Source of the DNA: Novosphingobium malaysiense
GTDB lineage: Bacteria > Pseudomonadota > Alphaproteobacteria > Sphingomonadales > Sphingomonadaceae
NCBI RefSeq assembly: GCF_000802225.1
Contig: NZ_JTDI01000003.1
Location: forward strand, 992,001-1,056,000
DNA: 64,000 nucleotides
Reading direction: 5' to 3'
Under the pieces are notes generated by a model. That model did not search any database, was not told where the DNA came from, and was given only the letters and a program-made list of their open reading frames with translations. Of this stretch, positions 25,326-37,243 are shown in pieces (the stretch's first letter is position 1; each line of letters opens with the position of its first letter). Made by a program: the position numbers and the translations under genes.

Positions 25326-26882
25326 ATGGCAGGCAAGACTCTCGTTCCGATCCTCGGCGACCAGCTGACGCGCACTCTCGCCTCGCTGCGCGGCCAGACC
25401 AAGGCCGATACCGTGGTGCTGATGATGGAGGTCCGCGACGAGACCACTTACGTCAAACACCACAAGCAGAAGATCGCGCTGATCCTCTCGGCCATGCGCC
25501 ACTTTGCCGCCAAGCTGGAGAAGGCCGGCTGGCAGGTCGACTATGTGAAGCTGACCGACAAGGACAACACCGGCAGCTTCAGCGGTGAAGTCGAGCGGGC
25601 GGTAAAGCGCCATTCGCCCGACCGTATCCGCGTCGTCGAACCCGGCGAACTGCGCGTGCGCGAGATGATGGATGCCTGGGCAGATGACTTCGACATCGAT
25701 GTCGAGATCCTACCCGACGACCGCTTCGTCTGCTCGATCGTGGATTTCCGCAACTGGGCGGACGGGCGCAATAGCCTGCTGATGGAGAGCTTCTACCGCG
25801 ACATGCGCCGCCGGACCGGCCTGCTCATGTACGGCGACGGTCCCGAAGGCGGCGAATGGAACTACGACAAACAGAACCGCGCCTCGCCTGACGAGGACAT
25901 GGACCCGTCACCGACACCGCGCTTCGAGCCCGACAACATGACCTGCGAAGTGATCGAGATGGTGCAGAGCGAATGCGCCGATCACTTCGGCGATCTCGAC
26001 CGGTTCGGCTGGCCGGTCACGTCCGATCAGGCGGACGAGGCTCTCGACGCGTTCATTGCTGAACGCCTACCCGAGTTCGGCAAGTATCAGGACGCGATGG
26101 TCCACGGGCAGGACGACCTCTACCACTCGCTCCTGTCCACCTCGATCAATCTCGGGCTGCTCGATCCGCTCGACTGCTGCCGGCGCGCCGAGCAGGCCTA
26201 TCACGCGGGCGACGCGCCGCTGAATGCGGTCGAGGGGTTCATTCGCCAGATCATCGGCTGGCGCGAATACGTCCGCGGTATCTACTGGCTCGACATGCCC
26301 ACGCTGCGCTCGGCCAATGCGCTGCAAGCGCGGCGCGCGCTGCCCGAGTTCTACTGGACCGGCGAGACGGACATGCGCTGCATCGCCGACTGCGTCCGCT
26401 CGACGCGCGAGAATGCGCATGCGCATCACATCCAGCGGCTGATGGTGCTCGGCAACTTCGCACTGATCGCCGGGATCGAGCCGCAGCAGGTCGAGGACTG
26501 GTTCCTCGTCGTCTATGCCGATGCCTACGAATGGGTAGAGCTGCCCAATGTCGCCGCCATGGCGCTATGGGCGGACAAGGGCCGGCTGGCCTCCAAGCCT
26601 TATGCGGCAAGCGGCAACTACATCAACAAGATGTCCGACTACTGCGGGGATTGCCGCTACACGGTCTCGAAGAAGACCGGCGAAGACTCGTGCCCCTTCA
26701 ATTCGCTCTACTGGCACTTCATGGACCGCCACCGCACCCTGTTCGAGAAGAACCGCCGGATATCGCGGGTCTATTCGAACTGGGACCGGATGGATGCCGA
26801 CAAGCGCAAGGCCTACCTGGATACCGCCGAGGTCTTCCTCAAGTCGCTCAAACCGGCCGGCAAGACCTGGGCCCGCGACTAG
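25326..26882 (+). CDS. Cryptochrome/photolyase family protein, Fe-S (PhrB-like) type
   Basis: A 518-residue flavoprotein of the FeS-BCP/CryPro group typified by Agrobacterium PhrB, a (6-4) photolyase. The N-terminal Rossmann domain begins LVPILGDQLTRTLASL; the FAD-binding domain follows. Four cysteines, Cys352, Cys440, Cys443 and Cys456 (CIADC, YCGDC, DSCPFN), have exactly the spacing I recall for PhrB's 4Fe-4S ligands (88, 3 and 13 residues apart). ATG at 25326, 35 bp after priA. It converges with ada, sharing a CTAG across both stop codons. Confidence 0.9.
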   Translation: MAGKTLVPILGDQLTRTLASLRGQTKADTVVLMMEVRDETTYVKHHKQKIALILSAMRHFAAKLEKAGWQVDYVKLTDKDNTGSFSGEVERAVKRHSPDRIRVVEPGELRVREMMDAWADDFDIDVEILPDDRFVCSIVDFRNWADGRNSLLMESFYRDMRRRTGLLMYGDGPEGGEWNYDKQNRASPDEDMDPSPTPRFEPDNMTCEVIEMVQSECADHFGDLDRFGWPVTSDQADEALDAFIAERLPEFGKYQDAMVHGQDDLYHSLLSTSINLGLLDPLDCCRRAEQAYHAGDAPLNAVEGFIRQIIGWREYVRGIYWLDMPTLRSANALQARRALPEFYWTGETDMRCIADCVRSTRENAHAHHIQRLMVLGNFALIAGIEPQQVEDWFLVVYADAYEWVELPNVAAMALWADKGRLASKPYAASGNYINKMSDYCGDCRYTVSKKTGEDSCPFNSLYWHFMDRHRTLFEKNRRISRVYSNWDRMDADKRKAYLDTAEVFLKSLKPAGKTWARD

Positions 26883-27922
26883 ACCGAACCTTCGCGCTCC
26901 CGGCGCAGAAGTTCCCGCTTGATCTCCTCGCCATAAGCATAGCCGCCCACCGAGCCGTCTGTGCGGATCACGCGATGGCACGGGATCAACACGGCCACGT
27001 TGTTCGCTCCATTGGCTGTGCCCGCCGCCCGAACGGCGCCCGGCTTGCCGATCGCCGCGGCGATCTGGGCGTAAGTGCGCGTCTCACCGGCCGGGATTCG
27101 CTGCAATTCCTGCCACACGGCTTCCTGAAACGCCGTACCCCGCACATCGAGCGGGATAGCCCGGCTCCTTCCCGGTTGCTCGACGGCGGACACGACCTGC
27201 TCGACCAGCTTGGCAAAGTCCTCTCCGCCTTCGACCAACTCGGCGTTGGGGAAACGCTCGGCCAGTTCCTCCCGGCCCTCCGCGAAGGACAGGCGGCACA
27301 CACCCTTGTCGGTTGCCGCAACGAGCATTGGCCCCAGGGTGGACGGCACCACCGTCCAGCGAATCGTCACGCCCAGCCCGCCATCGCGCCATGCAGAGGG
27401 CGCCATCCCCATTCTCCCTTCGCTCGCTTCGTAGAATCGCGAGGATGCGCCGAACCCCGCCTCGTAGATCGCTTCGGTCACGCTGGCACCGGCACTCAAC
27501 GCTTCGCCTGCCAGCGCCATGCGCCGCGCGCGCATGTATTGGGCCGGAGAGAGGCCCACGGCGCGCTTGAACACGCGCTGGAAATGCGCCGGGCTGTATC
27601 CCACCACCTCGGCCAGTTCCGCCAACGCCGGAGGCTGTTCCGCCGCGCCAAGCAGTTGCAGCGCGCGCGAGATGGCTTCTTCATCGCGCGAGGCTTCATT
27701 GGGCCGGCACCGCAGACAGGGACGCAGCCCGGCGGCCTCTGCCGCTTCGGGTCCTGCAAAGAAGCGCACGTTCTCCCGGCGAGGATGGCGCGCCGAGCAG
27801 GACGGACGGCAATATATCCCGGTCGTGAGCACGCCGGTGACGAATCGCCCGTCGAAGGCCTTGTCCCGGGACATCACCGCCTGCCACGCGCGGTCGTCGT
27901 CCACTGCCGGTTGAGCACACAT
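26879..27922 (-). CDS. ada: Ada: methylated-DNA repair protein and transcriptional activator
   Basis: A 347-residue three-domain protein. The N-terminal zinc domain has Cys38, Cys42, Cys69 and Cys72 in the positions known for E. coli Ada; Cys38 accepts methyl groups from DNA phosphotriesters. An AraC-type helix-turn-helix follows (about 90-180, VVGYSPAHFQRVFKRAVG), then the O6-methylguanine methyltransferase domain with active Cys315 in IPCHRVIR. Methylation turns Ada into an activator of its own gene. The ATG at 27922 overlaps the upstream stop (TGATG), indicating coupling with the DUF1203 gene. Confidence 0.95.
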   Translation of the reverse strand: MCAQPAVDDDRAWQAVMSRDKAFDGRFVTGVLTTGIYCRPSCSARHPRRENVRFFAGPEAAEAAGLRPCLRCRPNEASRDEEAISRALQLLGAAEQPPALAELAEVVGYSPAHFQRVFKRAVGLSPAQYMRARRMALAGEALSAGASVTEAIYEAGFGASSRFYEASEGRMGMAPSAWRDGGLGVTIRWTVVPSTLGPMLVAATDKGVCRLSFAEGREELAERFPNAELVEGGEDFAKLVEQVVSAVEQPGRSRAIPLDVRGTAFQEAVWQELQRIPAGETRTYAQIAAAIGKPGAVRAAGTANGANNVAVLIPCHRVIRTDGSVGGYAYGEEIKRELLRREREGSV

Positions 27923-28401
27923 CACGCATCGTCTCCATGACGCTCTATCCGCGCCGCGAAACATCCATAGGCGGCATTGTGGGCGTGGATGCAAGCGATC
28001 CGCCTATCGGCAAACAGGTCGCGAATCCCCTGCTCCGTTTCACCGGGCATTGTCAGCCTGGCGCATACCAGATCCCCAGCCAAGTCGAATCCGCGAAGTG
28101 AAAGTGGCCGCCCCGCGAAGACTGGAGGCAGTCGATCGACCCAGGCCTCTGGCTCTCGCGCCGCTTCCCTCACATATATCGCATAAGCGGTACGATAGGG
28201 ATTGGCGACGTCGTGGCTCACGAAGTTGAGCAGAATCAGGCTCTCGCCCCTGCGTGCATCCTCTAGGCTGACGCGGCAGGGAAAGCCTCTATCGGCATCT
28301 GCGGTGACCCGTCTTGCGCCCGACCGTGCGAGTTCCGCGGTGGTCATCGCGAAATAGCGGGCAAAGGTTTCGCGGGATAAGCCGGCAATTCTATAGGTCA
28401 C
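27922..28401 (-). CDS. DUF1203 family protein
   Basis: A 159-residue protein matching DUF1203 (PCRVSLEDARRGESLILLNFVSHD near residues 40-65, GRPLSLRGFD, and C-terminal CIHAHNAAYGCFAARIER). Function unknown. The GTG at 28401 is chosen because AAGGAG lies 7 nt upstream and the protein then starts VTYRIAGLSRETF as family members do; upstream in-frame codons (28509) give an unlikely extension. It is the first gene of a two-gene unit with ada, so a role in the alkylation response is possible but untested. Confidence 0.85.
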   Translation of the reverse strand: MTYRIAGLSRETFARYFAMTTAELARSGARRVTADADRGFPCRVSLEDARRGESLILLNFVSHDVANPYRTAYAIYVREAAREPEAWVDRLPPVFAGRPLSLRGFDLAGDLVCARLTMPGETEQGIRDLFADRRIACIHAHNAAYGCFAARIERHGDDA

Positions 28402-28629
28402 GGGCAACTCCTTTTCGGTGTCACCAGAACCCATTAAGCATTGCACGCGCCTGCGCTTCCCGCCTGTTGCTTTCAAACCGCACGGGCGAGCATTGTCGGT
28501 AGTGGTCAAGGGGCGCCTTGCATCGCAACAATATCGTCGCTATGCGCGCCCCGTCTGCGGGCCGGGGGGCACGGTGTTATGTTGCGTCCCCAAGTGCCTC
28601 AGCCCACCCGATGTAAGGATAGGACACGC

Positions 28630-30727
<2,098 letters not shown>

Positions 30728-30786
30728 GACTGACCTGATCCCCATCGTTCCGGTTTCGGCCGGAACGATGAAACGGAGAGAAACGA

Positions 30787-31662
30787 GTGGCATCGCTCAA
30801 GGAACTCAAAGGCCGCATCAACTCGGTCAAATCGACCCAGAAGATCACCAAGGCCAAGCAGATGGTCGCCGCGGCCAAGCTGCGCAAGGCGCAGGCCGCC
30901 GCGGAGTCCGCGCGTCCGTACGCCGCCCGCCTCGCCGAGGTGATGGGCTCGCTCGCCAGCAAGATCACGGTGAGCGAGAACTCGCCCAAGCTGCTTGCCG
31001 GCACCGGCAGCGATCAGGTTCACCTGCTCGTCGTCGCGAACTCGGACAAGGGCCTGTGCGGCGCGTTCAACTCGAACATCGTCAAGGCCGCCCGGGCCAA
31101 GGCGCGCGAGCTTGAGGCAGAGGGCAAGACCGTGCTGTTCTACCTCATCGGCCGCAAGGGCCGTGCAGTGATCAAGCGCGAACACCCCAAGCAGATCGCT
31201 CACATGTTCGATACCACGGACGTACGCGATCCCGGCTTCAACGAGGCGGAACGCGTCGCCGACGAACTCGTCGCCATGTACGAGGACGGCAAGTTCGACG
31301 TTGCGCACCTGTTCTTCTCGAAGTTCCGCTCGGCCCTGCTGCAGGAACCGACCGGCATGCAGATCATCCCGGTTCCGGCCCCGAAGGAAGCCGCGACCGG
31401 TTCCGACGCGGTGACCGAATACGAACCGGAAGAGGAAGAAATCCTCGCCGCGCTTCTCCCGCGCTACCTGAAGACGCAGATCTTCGGCGCGCTGCTGGAG
31501 AACGCAGCGTCCGAACAGGGTGCGTCGATGACCGCCATGGACAACGCGACGCGCAATGCCGGCGAACTGATCGACAAGCTTACCATCGTCTACAATCGCA
31601 CCCGTCAGGCTGCGATCACCACCGAACTCGTTGAAATCATCGCCGGCGCGGAAGCGCTCTAA
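30787..31662 (+). CDS. atpG: ATP synthase F1 subunit gamma
   Basis: A 291-residue central-shaft subunit that rotates inside the alpha/beta hexamer. The N-terminal coiled helix [25 protein letters not shown] and the C-terminal [28 protein letters not shown] helix are diagnostic. It starts with GTG, preceded by GGAGAGA. It lies 59 bp after atpA. Confidence 0.98.
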   Translation: MASLKELKGRINSVKSTQKITKAKQMVAAAKLRKAQAAAESARPYAARLAEVMGSLASKITVSENSPKLLAGTGSDQVHLLVVANSDKGLCGAFNSNIVKAARAKARELEAEGKTVLFYLIGRKGRAVIKREHPKQIAHMFDTTDVRDPGFNEAERVADELVAMYEDGKFDVAHLFFSKFRSALLQEPTGMQIIPVPAPKEAATGSDAVTEYEPEEEEILAALLPRYLKTQIFGALLENAASEQGASMTAMDNATRNAGELIDKLTIVYNRTRQAAITTELVEIIAGAEAL

Positions 31663-33144
<1,482 letters not shown>

Positions 33145-33148
33145 GGCC

Positions 33149-33406
33149 ATGGCTCTGCACTTCGAACTCGTCACGCCGGCGAAGCTCGTCCGTTCCGAGG
33201 ACGTCCACATGGTGGTCGTCCCCGGTACGGAAGGCGAGTTCGGCGTGCTGGAGGGCCATGCGCCCTTCATGTCGACGATCGCCGACGGCGCGCTGCAGGT
33301 CTACAAGACCGCAAACGGCGCGCCCGAGCAGATCCGCATCACCGGCGGTTTTGCTGAAGTCGGCGATGCCGGCCTGACCGTGCTCGCGGAGCACGTGGAA
33401 GGCTGA
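33149..33406 (+). CDS. atpC: ATP synthase F1 subunit epsilon, N-terminal domain only
   Basis: An 85-residue epsilon subunit. The N-terminal beta-sandwich is complete ([37 protein letters not shown] ... [19 protein letters not shown]), but it stops at the end of this domain. The C-terminal two-helix arm, present in the ~139-residue E. coli protein and responsible for ATPase inhibition, is absent. No frameshift is apparent: the stop is followed directly by the operon terminator. Alphaproteobacteria often have short epsilon and use a separate zeta inhibitor. Confidence 0.95.
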   Translation: MALHFELVTPAKLVRSEDVHMVVVPGTEGEFGVLEGHAPFMSTIADGALQVYKTANGAPEQIRITGGFAEVGDAGLTVLAEHVEG

Positions 33407-33429
33407 GCGCCACACACATTGCTGACTAC

Positions 33430-33470
33430 AAAGCGGGTGTCGTCAATTGCTGGCGGCACCCGCTTTCGTT
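33430..33470 (+). terminator. Rho-independent terminator of the atp operon
   Basis: AAAGCGGGTG (33430-33439) pairs perfectly with CACCCGCTTT (33457-33466) around a 17-nt loop, followed by CGTTTG. It starts 24 bp after the atpC stop and lies just before the convergent HNH gene. Confidence 0.75.
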
Positions 33471-33489
33471 TGCCTCCCCGCTCGGGCAG

Positions 33490-33768
33490 TCACTTTCTGC
33501 GCGCTGTCGGAGCGTGAAAGTCCGGCGGCTTGGTGCCGACCCAGGCAACGAATTTCGCGATCGCGGGTGACTTGCGCAGGGTTCGGCCATCGCTTCCGAT
33601 CCGGTCCAGTTCCGCGTTGCTGAAATTTGCATGTATGGTGCGGTGACAGATGGGATGGACCGGCACCACATCGCGCCCGCCGCGGCTCTTGGGTACGGGG
33701 TGATGCCACTCGACCCGGCGCCCCAACGGCCTTGCGCACAGCCAGCAGGTCAATGCATCGTCGGTCAT
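33490..33768 (-). CDS. Small HNH endonuclease family protein
   Basis: A 92-residue HNH nuclease domain. Zinc knuckle Cys8-x2-Cys11, then His22/His23 in EWHHPVPKSRGG, Cys41-His42 and the closing His46-x3-Asn-x-Ser-Asn (HANFSN); these are the expected HNH catalytic and metal residues. It is a stand-alone domain without a phage or intein context; relatives range from restriction to repair enzymes, so the role is unknown. It is convergent with the atp operon past its terminator. Confidence 0.85.
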   Translation of the reverse strand: MTDDALTCWLCARPLGRRVEWHHPVPKSRGGRDVVPVHPICHRTIHANFSNAELDRIGSDGRTLRKSPAIAKFVAWVGTKPPDFHAPTARRK

Positions 33769-33982
33769 GGGAGGCTATCTAGCGTCTCCGGTCGACAGCG
33801 CCAATGCAGCCCTCGGCGTCCCTGACGACTGGCCTCGCAGCGGCGGACAATCCCGCCATATCTTTCTCTTTCAATATCGACGCCATTAGGAAGTTATCAA
33901 AGTTTCAACCTTAATGATCGGTTTTCAACACGATGAAACACGCCTGGCCCAGGCCGGGGCAGTGAAAGAGGTTGGAAGACTT

Positions 33983-35530
33983 ATGAGCGCATTCGGGCGG
34001 CGAAACGGAATCGGCGGAATGGGACAGGGTTCGCGGCCTGCCTTCGGCGTGGCCAAGCCCCTGAAGGGTGGAGCCCAGGAAAAGGCCCCTCCACCACCCG
34101 CATCCGGCAATCCGGGCTCGGCACCGATCCCGGGCGGCGGCGACCAGTTTCCGCCGTTGCCGGGCGGCGATGGCGCGGCGGCGCCGCAGAACCTTCGCGA
34201 AGATGCCATGACGCGCCTGGCGGATCGCGCCAATGCGGTGCACGATTCGCAATCCGAGCAGGGCGGCTTCGAAGCCTCGATCCACAAGATCAAGGAACAG
34301 GTGCTTCCACGCCTGCTCGAACGCGTCGACCCGGAAGCGGCCGCCACCCTGACCAAGGATGAACTGTCGGAGGAATTCCGGCCGATCATCATGGAGGTGC
34401 TGGCCGAGCTCAAGATCACCTTCAACCGCCGCGAACAGTTCGCGCTGGAAAAGGTCCTGATCGACGAGCTTCTCGGTTTCGGACCGCTGGAGGAACTGCT
34501 GAACGACCCGGATGTCTCCGACATCATGGTCAACGGACCCAACCAGACCTACATCGAAAAGAAGGGCAAGCTGCAGCTCGCGCCGACCAAGTTCCGCGAC
34601 GAGCAGCACCTGTTCCAGATCGCCCAGCGCATCGTCAATCAGGTCGGCCGCCGGGTCGACCAGACCACGCCGCTGGCCGACGCCCGTCTCAAGGACGGCA
34701 GCCGTGTCAACGTGATCGTCCCGCCGCTTTCGCTGCGGGGCACCGCGATCTCGATTCGTAAGTTCTCCGAAAAGCCGATCACCATCGACATGCTCAAGGA
34801 CTTCGGTTCGATGAGCGAAAAGATGGCGACCGCGCTCAAAATCGCCGGCGCCTGCCGCATGAACGTCGTCATCTCCGGCGGTACCGGCTCGGGCAAGACG
34901 ACCATGCTCAACGCCCTGTCGAAGATGATCGACCCGGGCGAGCGCGTGCTGACGATCGAAGACGCCGCAGAACTTCGCCTGCAGCAGCCGCACTGGCTAC
35001 CGCTCGAAACGCGTCCGCCGAACCTGGAAGGCCAGGGCGCGATCACCATCGGCGACCTCGTCAAGAACGCCCTGCGTATGCGCCCGGACCGCATCATCCT
35101 GGGCGAAATTCGTGGCGCCGAGTGCTTCGACCTGCTCGCCGCCATGAACACCGGCCACGACGGCTCGATGTGTACGCTTCACGCCAACAGCCCGCGCGAG
35201 TGCCTGGGCCGTATGGAAAACATGATCCTGATGGGCGACATCAAGATCCCCAAGGAAGCCATCAGCCGCCAGATCGCCGAATCGGTGGACCTCATCGTGC
35301 AGGTTAAGCGTCTTCGCGACGGTTCGCGCCGCACCACCAACATCACCGAAGTGATCGGCATGGAAGGCGACGTCATCGTCACCCAGGAACTGTTCAAGTT
35401 CGAATATCTGGACGAAACCGACGACGGCAAGATCCTGGGCGAATTCCGCGCTTCGGGCCTGCGGCCCTACACGCTGGAAAAGGCGCGCCAGTTCGGCTTC
35501 GACCAGGCCTACCTCGAAGCCTGCCTGTAA
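33983..35530 (+). CDS. cpaF: CpaF/TadA-type secretion ATPase
   Basis: A 515-residue hexameric ATPase of the type II/IV secretion superfamily, which powers assembly of Flp/Tad pili. A low-complexity Gly/Pro-rich N-terminus (about 1-75) is followed by the N-terminal domain (VSDIMVNGPNQTYIEKKGKL) and the RecA-like core with Walker A GGTGSGKTT (about 300-308), Walker B RIILGEIRGAE and the His box MNTGHDGSMCTLHANSP. No other tad/cpa gene is in the window. Start ATG 33983 with GGAAG upstream. The 214-bp upstream region is AT-rich but has no identifiable element. Confidence 0.93.
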   Translation: MSAFGRRNGIGGMGQGSRPAFGVAKPLKGGAQEKAPPPPASGNPGSAPIPGGGDQFPPLPGGDGAAAPQNLREDAMTRLADRANAVHDSQSEQGGFEASIHKIKEQVLPRLLERVDPEAAATLTKDELSEEFRPIIMEVLAELKITFNRREQFALEKVLIDELLGFGPLEELLNDPDVSDIMVNGPNQTYIEKKGKLQLAPTKFRDEQHLFQIAQRIVNQVGRRVDQTTPLADARLKDGSRVNVIVPPLSLRGTAISIRKFSEKPITIDMLKDFGSMSEKMATALKIAGACRMNVVISGGTGSGKTTMLNALSKMIDPGERVLTIEDAAELRLQQPHWLPLETRPPNLEGQGAITIGDLVKNALRMRPDRIILGEIRGAECFDLLAAMNTGHDGSMCTLHANSPRECLGRMENMILMGDIKIPKEAISRQIAESVDLIVQVKRLRDGSRRTTNITEVIGMEGDVIVTQELFKFEYLDETDDGKILGEFRASGLRPYTLEKARQFGFDQAYLEACL

Positions 35531-35578
35531 CCCTCTTGGCCGCACCTCCTTCCGGGAGGGCGGATCGGCCGGGCCTAC

Positions 35579-35788
35579 TCAATTGCCGCCGAGCAAGGCC
35601 CGGCCGGACAAGCCAAGCAAGAGCACCGCTGACATCAGCGCCCAGAAGAAGATCGCCGTCCACGGCATGAAACCCACCCTGTCGAGGTTGCGCCGCCGGA
35701 TGCGTCTGCGATCCTGAATCCATGCGAGCGCTGCCAGCAATGCGGACACCGCACCCGCGATTGCCATGATTCGGTTGGTATCCGTCAT
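35579..35788 (-). CDS. Small two-helix membrane protein, unknown
   Basis: A 69-residue protein with two hydrophobic segments (about 7-22, IMAIAGAVSALLAALAW, and 44-64, AIFFWALMSAVLLLGLSG) separated by a basic DRRRIRRRNLDRVGFMPW loop. No family is known to me. It is convergent with cpaF; between them, CCTCC-TTCCG-GGAGG could form a weak terminator hairpin. It is divergent from the DMT transporter across 44 bp. Confidence 0.65.
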   Translation of the reverse strand: MTDTNRIMAIAGAVSALLAALAWIQDRRRIRRRNLDRVGFMPWTAIFFWALMSAVLLLGLSGRALLGGN

Positions 35789-35832
35789 GCCCGGCCCTTG
35801 CCTGCCTGTGCGGCAGAGTTAAAGCCCCCGCA

Positions 35833-36807
35833 GTGACCTCCCCTTCTCGTCCCCCCTCGCACGACCGTCCGCTGCTCGCCATTATCCTGAGGCTGGCGGC
35901 GATGGTGATGCTGTCCACCATGTTCATGTTGATGAAGGTCGCCAGCGAACGCGGTGTCTCGCTGCCCGAACTGATTTTCTGGCGGCAGGCGATGAGCGTC
36001 CCGATGATCTTGGCCTGGCTGCTGGCCACGCGCAGCGTCGGCGTGCTCGCCACGACGCGCATGGGAAGCCATGCCTTGCGCGCCACCACCGGAACGGCGG
36101 GGCTTTGCTGCAATGTCGGCGCGGCCACGCTTCTGCCGCTGCCCGAAGCGACGACACTGGGTTTCACTTCCCCCCTGTTTGCCGTGCTGATCACGGCGCT
36201 GATCCTGCGCGACAAGGTCGGCAAGTGGCGCTGGATGGCAGTCGCCTTGGGCTTTGCCGGCGTGCTGGTGATCGCCCAGCCCGGCAGCGCCCCTGTCGCG
36301 CCCCTGGGCATTGCCGCCGGCCTCGGCGCGGGCGTGATCGTCGCCGCCGTCAGCTTCCAGATCCGCGACCTCGCCCGCACGGAGGCCCCGATCGCCTGTG
36401 TGTTCTGGTTCGCCTTTTACGGTGCCTTGCTGACGGCGACATTGTTGCCGCTCTATGCGGGCCCGCACGGCAGGACCGAATGGCTCATGCTGGGCGCCAT
36501 CGCCATCACCGGCACGATCGCCCAGTTCCTCATCACCGCTGCCCTGCGCTTCGGCCAGGTCGCCACGGTGGTCGTGATGGATTACACGTCGCTCATGTGG
36601 GCGACCTTCTACGGCTGGCTGATCTGGGACAGCCTTCCACCGCATACCACGGCGCTGGGCGCCCCGCTGATCATCGCGGCGGGACTGATCATCACCTGGC
36701 GCGAACGCTACCTCTCGCGCCGCATATCTCCCACTTCGTCGATGGACGTCGGAGCCATCGAGGAGATGGACACGGGCGTATCCCGGGAAACGCCCGCGGG
36801 AACCTGA
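35833..36807 (+). CDS. EamA/DMT-family transporter
   Basis: A 324-residue inner-membrane transporter with two EamA repeats and about ten transmembrane helices, for example LAIILRLAAMVMLSTMFMLM at the N-terminus and LGAPLIIAAGLIITWRERYL near the C-terminus. It is of the RhaT/YdcZ-like drug/metabolite type; the substrate is unknown. GTG start at 35833. Not closely similar by eye to the DMT protein at 18 kb. Its last codons overlap the presumed stress promoter of the downstream lipopeptide gene. Confidence 0.87.
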   Translation: MTSPSRPPSHDRPLLAIILRLAAMVMLSTMFMLMKVASERGVSLPELIFWRQAMSVPMILAWLLATRSVGVLATTRMGSHALRATTGTAGLCCNVGAATLLPLPEATTLGFTSPLFAVLITALILRDKVGKWRWMAVALGFAGVLVIAQPGSAPVAPLGIAAGLGAGVIVAAVSFQIRDLARTEAPIACVFWFAFYGALLTATLLPLYAGPHGRTEWLMLGAIAITGTIAQFLITAALRFGQVATVVVMDYTSLMWATFYGWLIWDSLPPHTTALGAPLIIAAGLIITWRERYLSRRISPTSSMDVGAIEEMDTGVSRETPAGT

Positions 36808-36823
36808 TCGTGGCTTGCGAGTT
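36799..36823 (+). promoter_or_regulatory. Possible EcfG-type promoter of the first entericidin-like gene
   Basis: GGAAC (36799-36803), 16 bases, AGTT (36820-36823). This departs from the GGAAC-N16/17-CGTT stress consensus by one base in the -10 element. It overlaps the end of the transporter gene and lies 54 bp upstream of the lipopeptide start. Confidence 0.5.
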
Positions 36824-36877
36824 GCGTTCCAAACAAGCGGTCCGGTCGAGGTCCGCTGCAGAGAAGGAACACGCAAG

Positions 36878-37009
36878 ATGGTCAAGAAATTGGTTTTGGC
36901 AGCAATCGCGGGCGGTATCGTTTTCTCCGCCTCGGCCTGCAACACGGTCAAGGGCGCCGGCCAGGACATCGAATCCGTCGGTGAGGCCGGGGACGAAGCG
37001 ATCAACTGA
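36878..37009 (+). CDS. Entericidin-like small lipoprotein (copy 1)
   Basis: A 43-residue lipopeptide: signal sequence MVKKLVLAAIAGGIVFSAS, lipobox SACN (Cys21), and a mature part CNTVKGAGQDIESVGEAGD. This is the entericidin A/B (Ecn) pattern, with a lipid-modified Cys and the N-T-V-K-G-x-G-Q-D core; the Ecn pair in enterics is described as a toxin-antidote system linked to stationary phase. The start has GAGAAGGA upstream, and an EcfG-type promoter candidate lies 54 bp upstream. A second copy follows 104 bp later. Confidence 0.9.
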   Translation: MVKKLVLAAIAGGIVFSASACNTVKGAGQDIESVGEAGDEAIN

Positions 37010-37113
37010 GCGAACGGGCCGGAGCGATGGACATCGGCGCGATGCCTGTTCGTGCCGCTTCCCATTGATCCGGCCTTCGCCTATGGTCGAACCATCCACT
37101 TGGGAACAAAGCG

Positions 37114-37242
37114 ATGGTTCGGAAATTCGTTCTTATCTTGATTGCCGGCGGCCTGGTCATGGGCAGCACGGCCTGCAACACGGTTCGCGGTGTCGGCCAA
37201 GATCTGGAATCGGCGGCCAACACCGTCGATAACGCAACCTGA
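37114..37242 (+). CDS. Entericidin-like small lipoprotein (copy 2)
   Basis: A 42-residue lipopeptide too short for usual ORF cut-offs: MVRKFVLILIAGGLVMGST then lipobox TACN (Cys21) and CNTVRGVGQDLESAANTVDN. It is clearly related to the preceding gene (shared CNTV-[KR]-G-x-G-Q-D-[IL]-E-S core) but diverged, so this is an old tandem duplication. The start is ATG at 37114 with GGGAA 7 nt upstream. It ends 1 bp before the stop of the convergent symporter gene. Confidence 0.85.
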   Translation: MVRKFVLILIAGGLVMGSTACNTVRGVGQDLESAANTVDNAT

Positions 37243-37243
37243 G

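Noticed and set aside
28518..28546. TTGCAT-N17-TATGCG upstream of atpH as a promoter
   Set aside because: Only partial matches to consensus in both hexamers; many equal candidates exist in the 228-bp region.
37019..37078. GGCCGGA/TCCGGCC inverted repeat between the two entericidin-like genes
   Set aside because: The loop is about 45 nt and there is no U-tract; too weak to call a terminator.
37103..37131. GGAAC...CGTT in front of and inside the second entericidin-like gene
   Set aside because: The spacer is 20 bases, not 16-17, and the -10 would fall inside the coding region; the first four bases are better read as a ribosome site.
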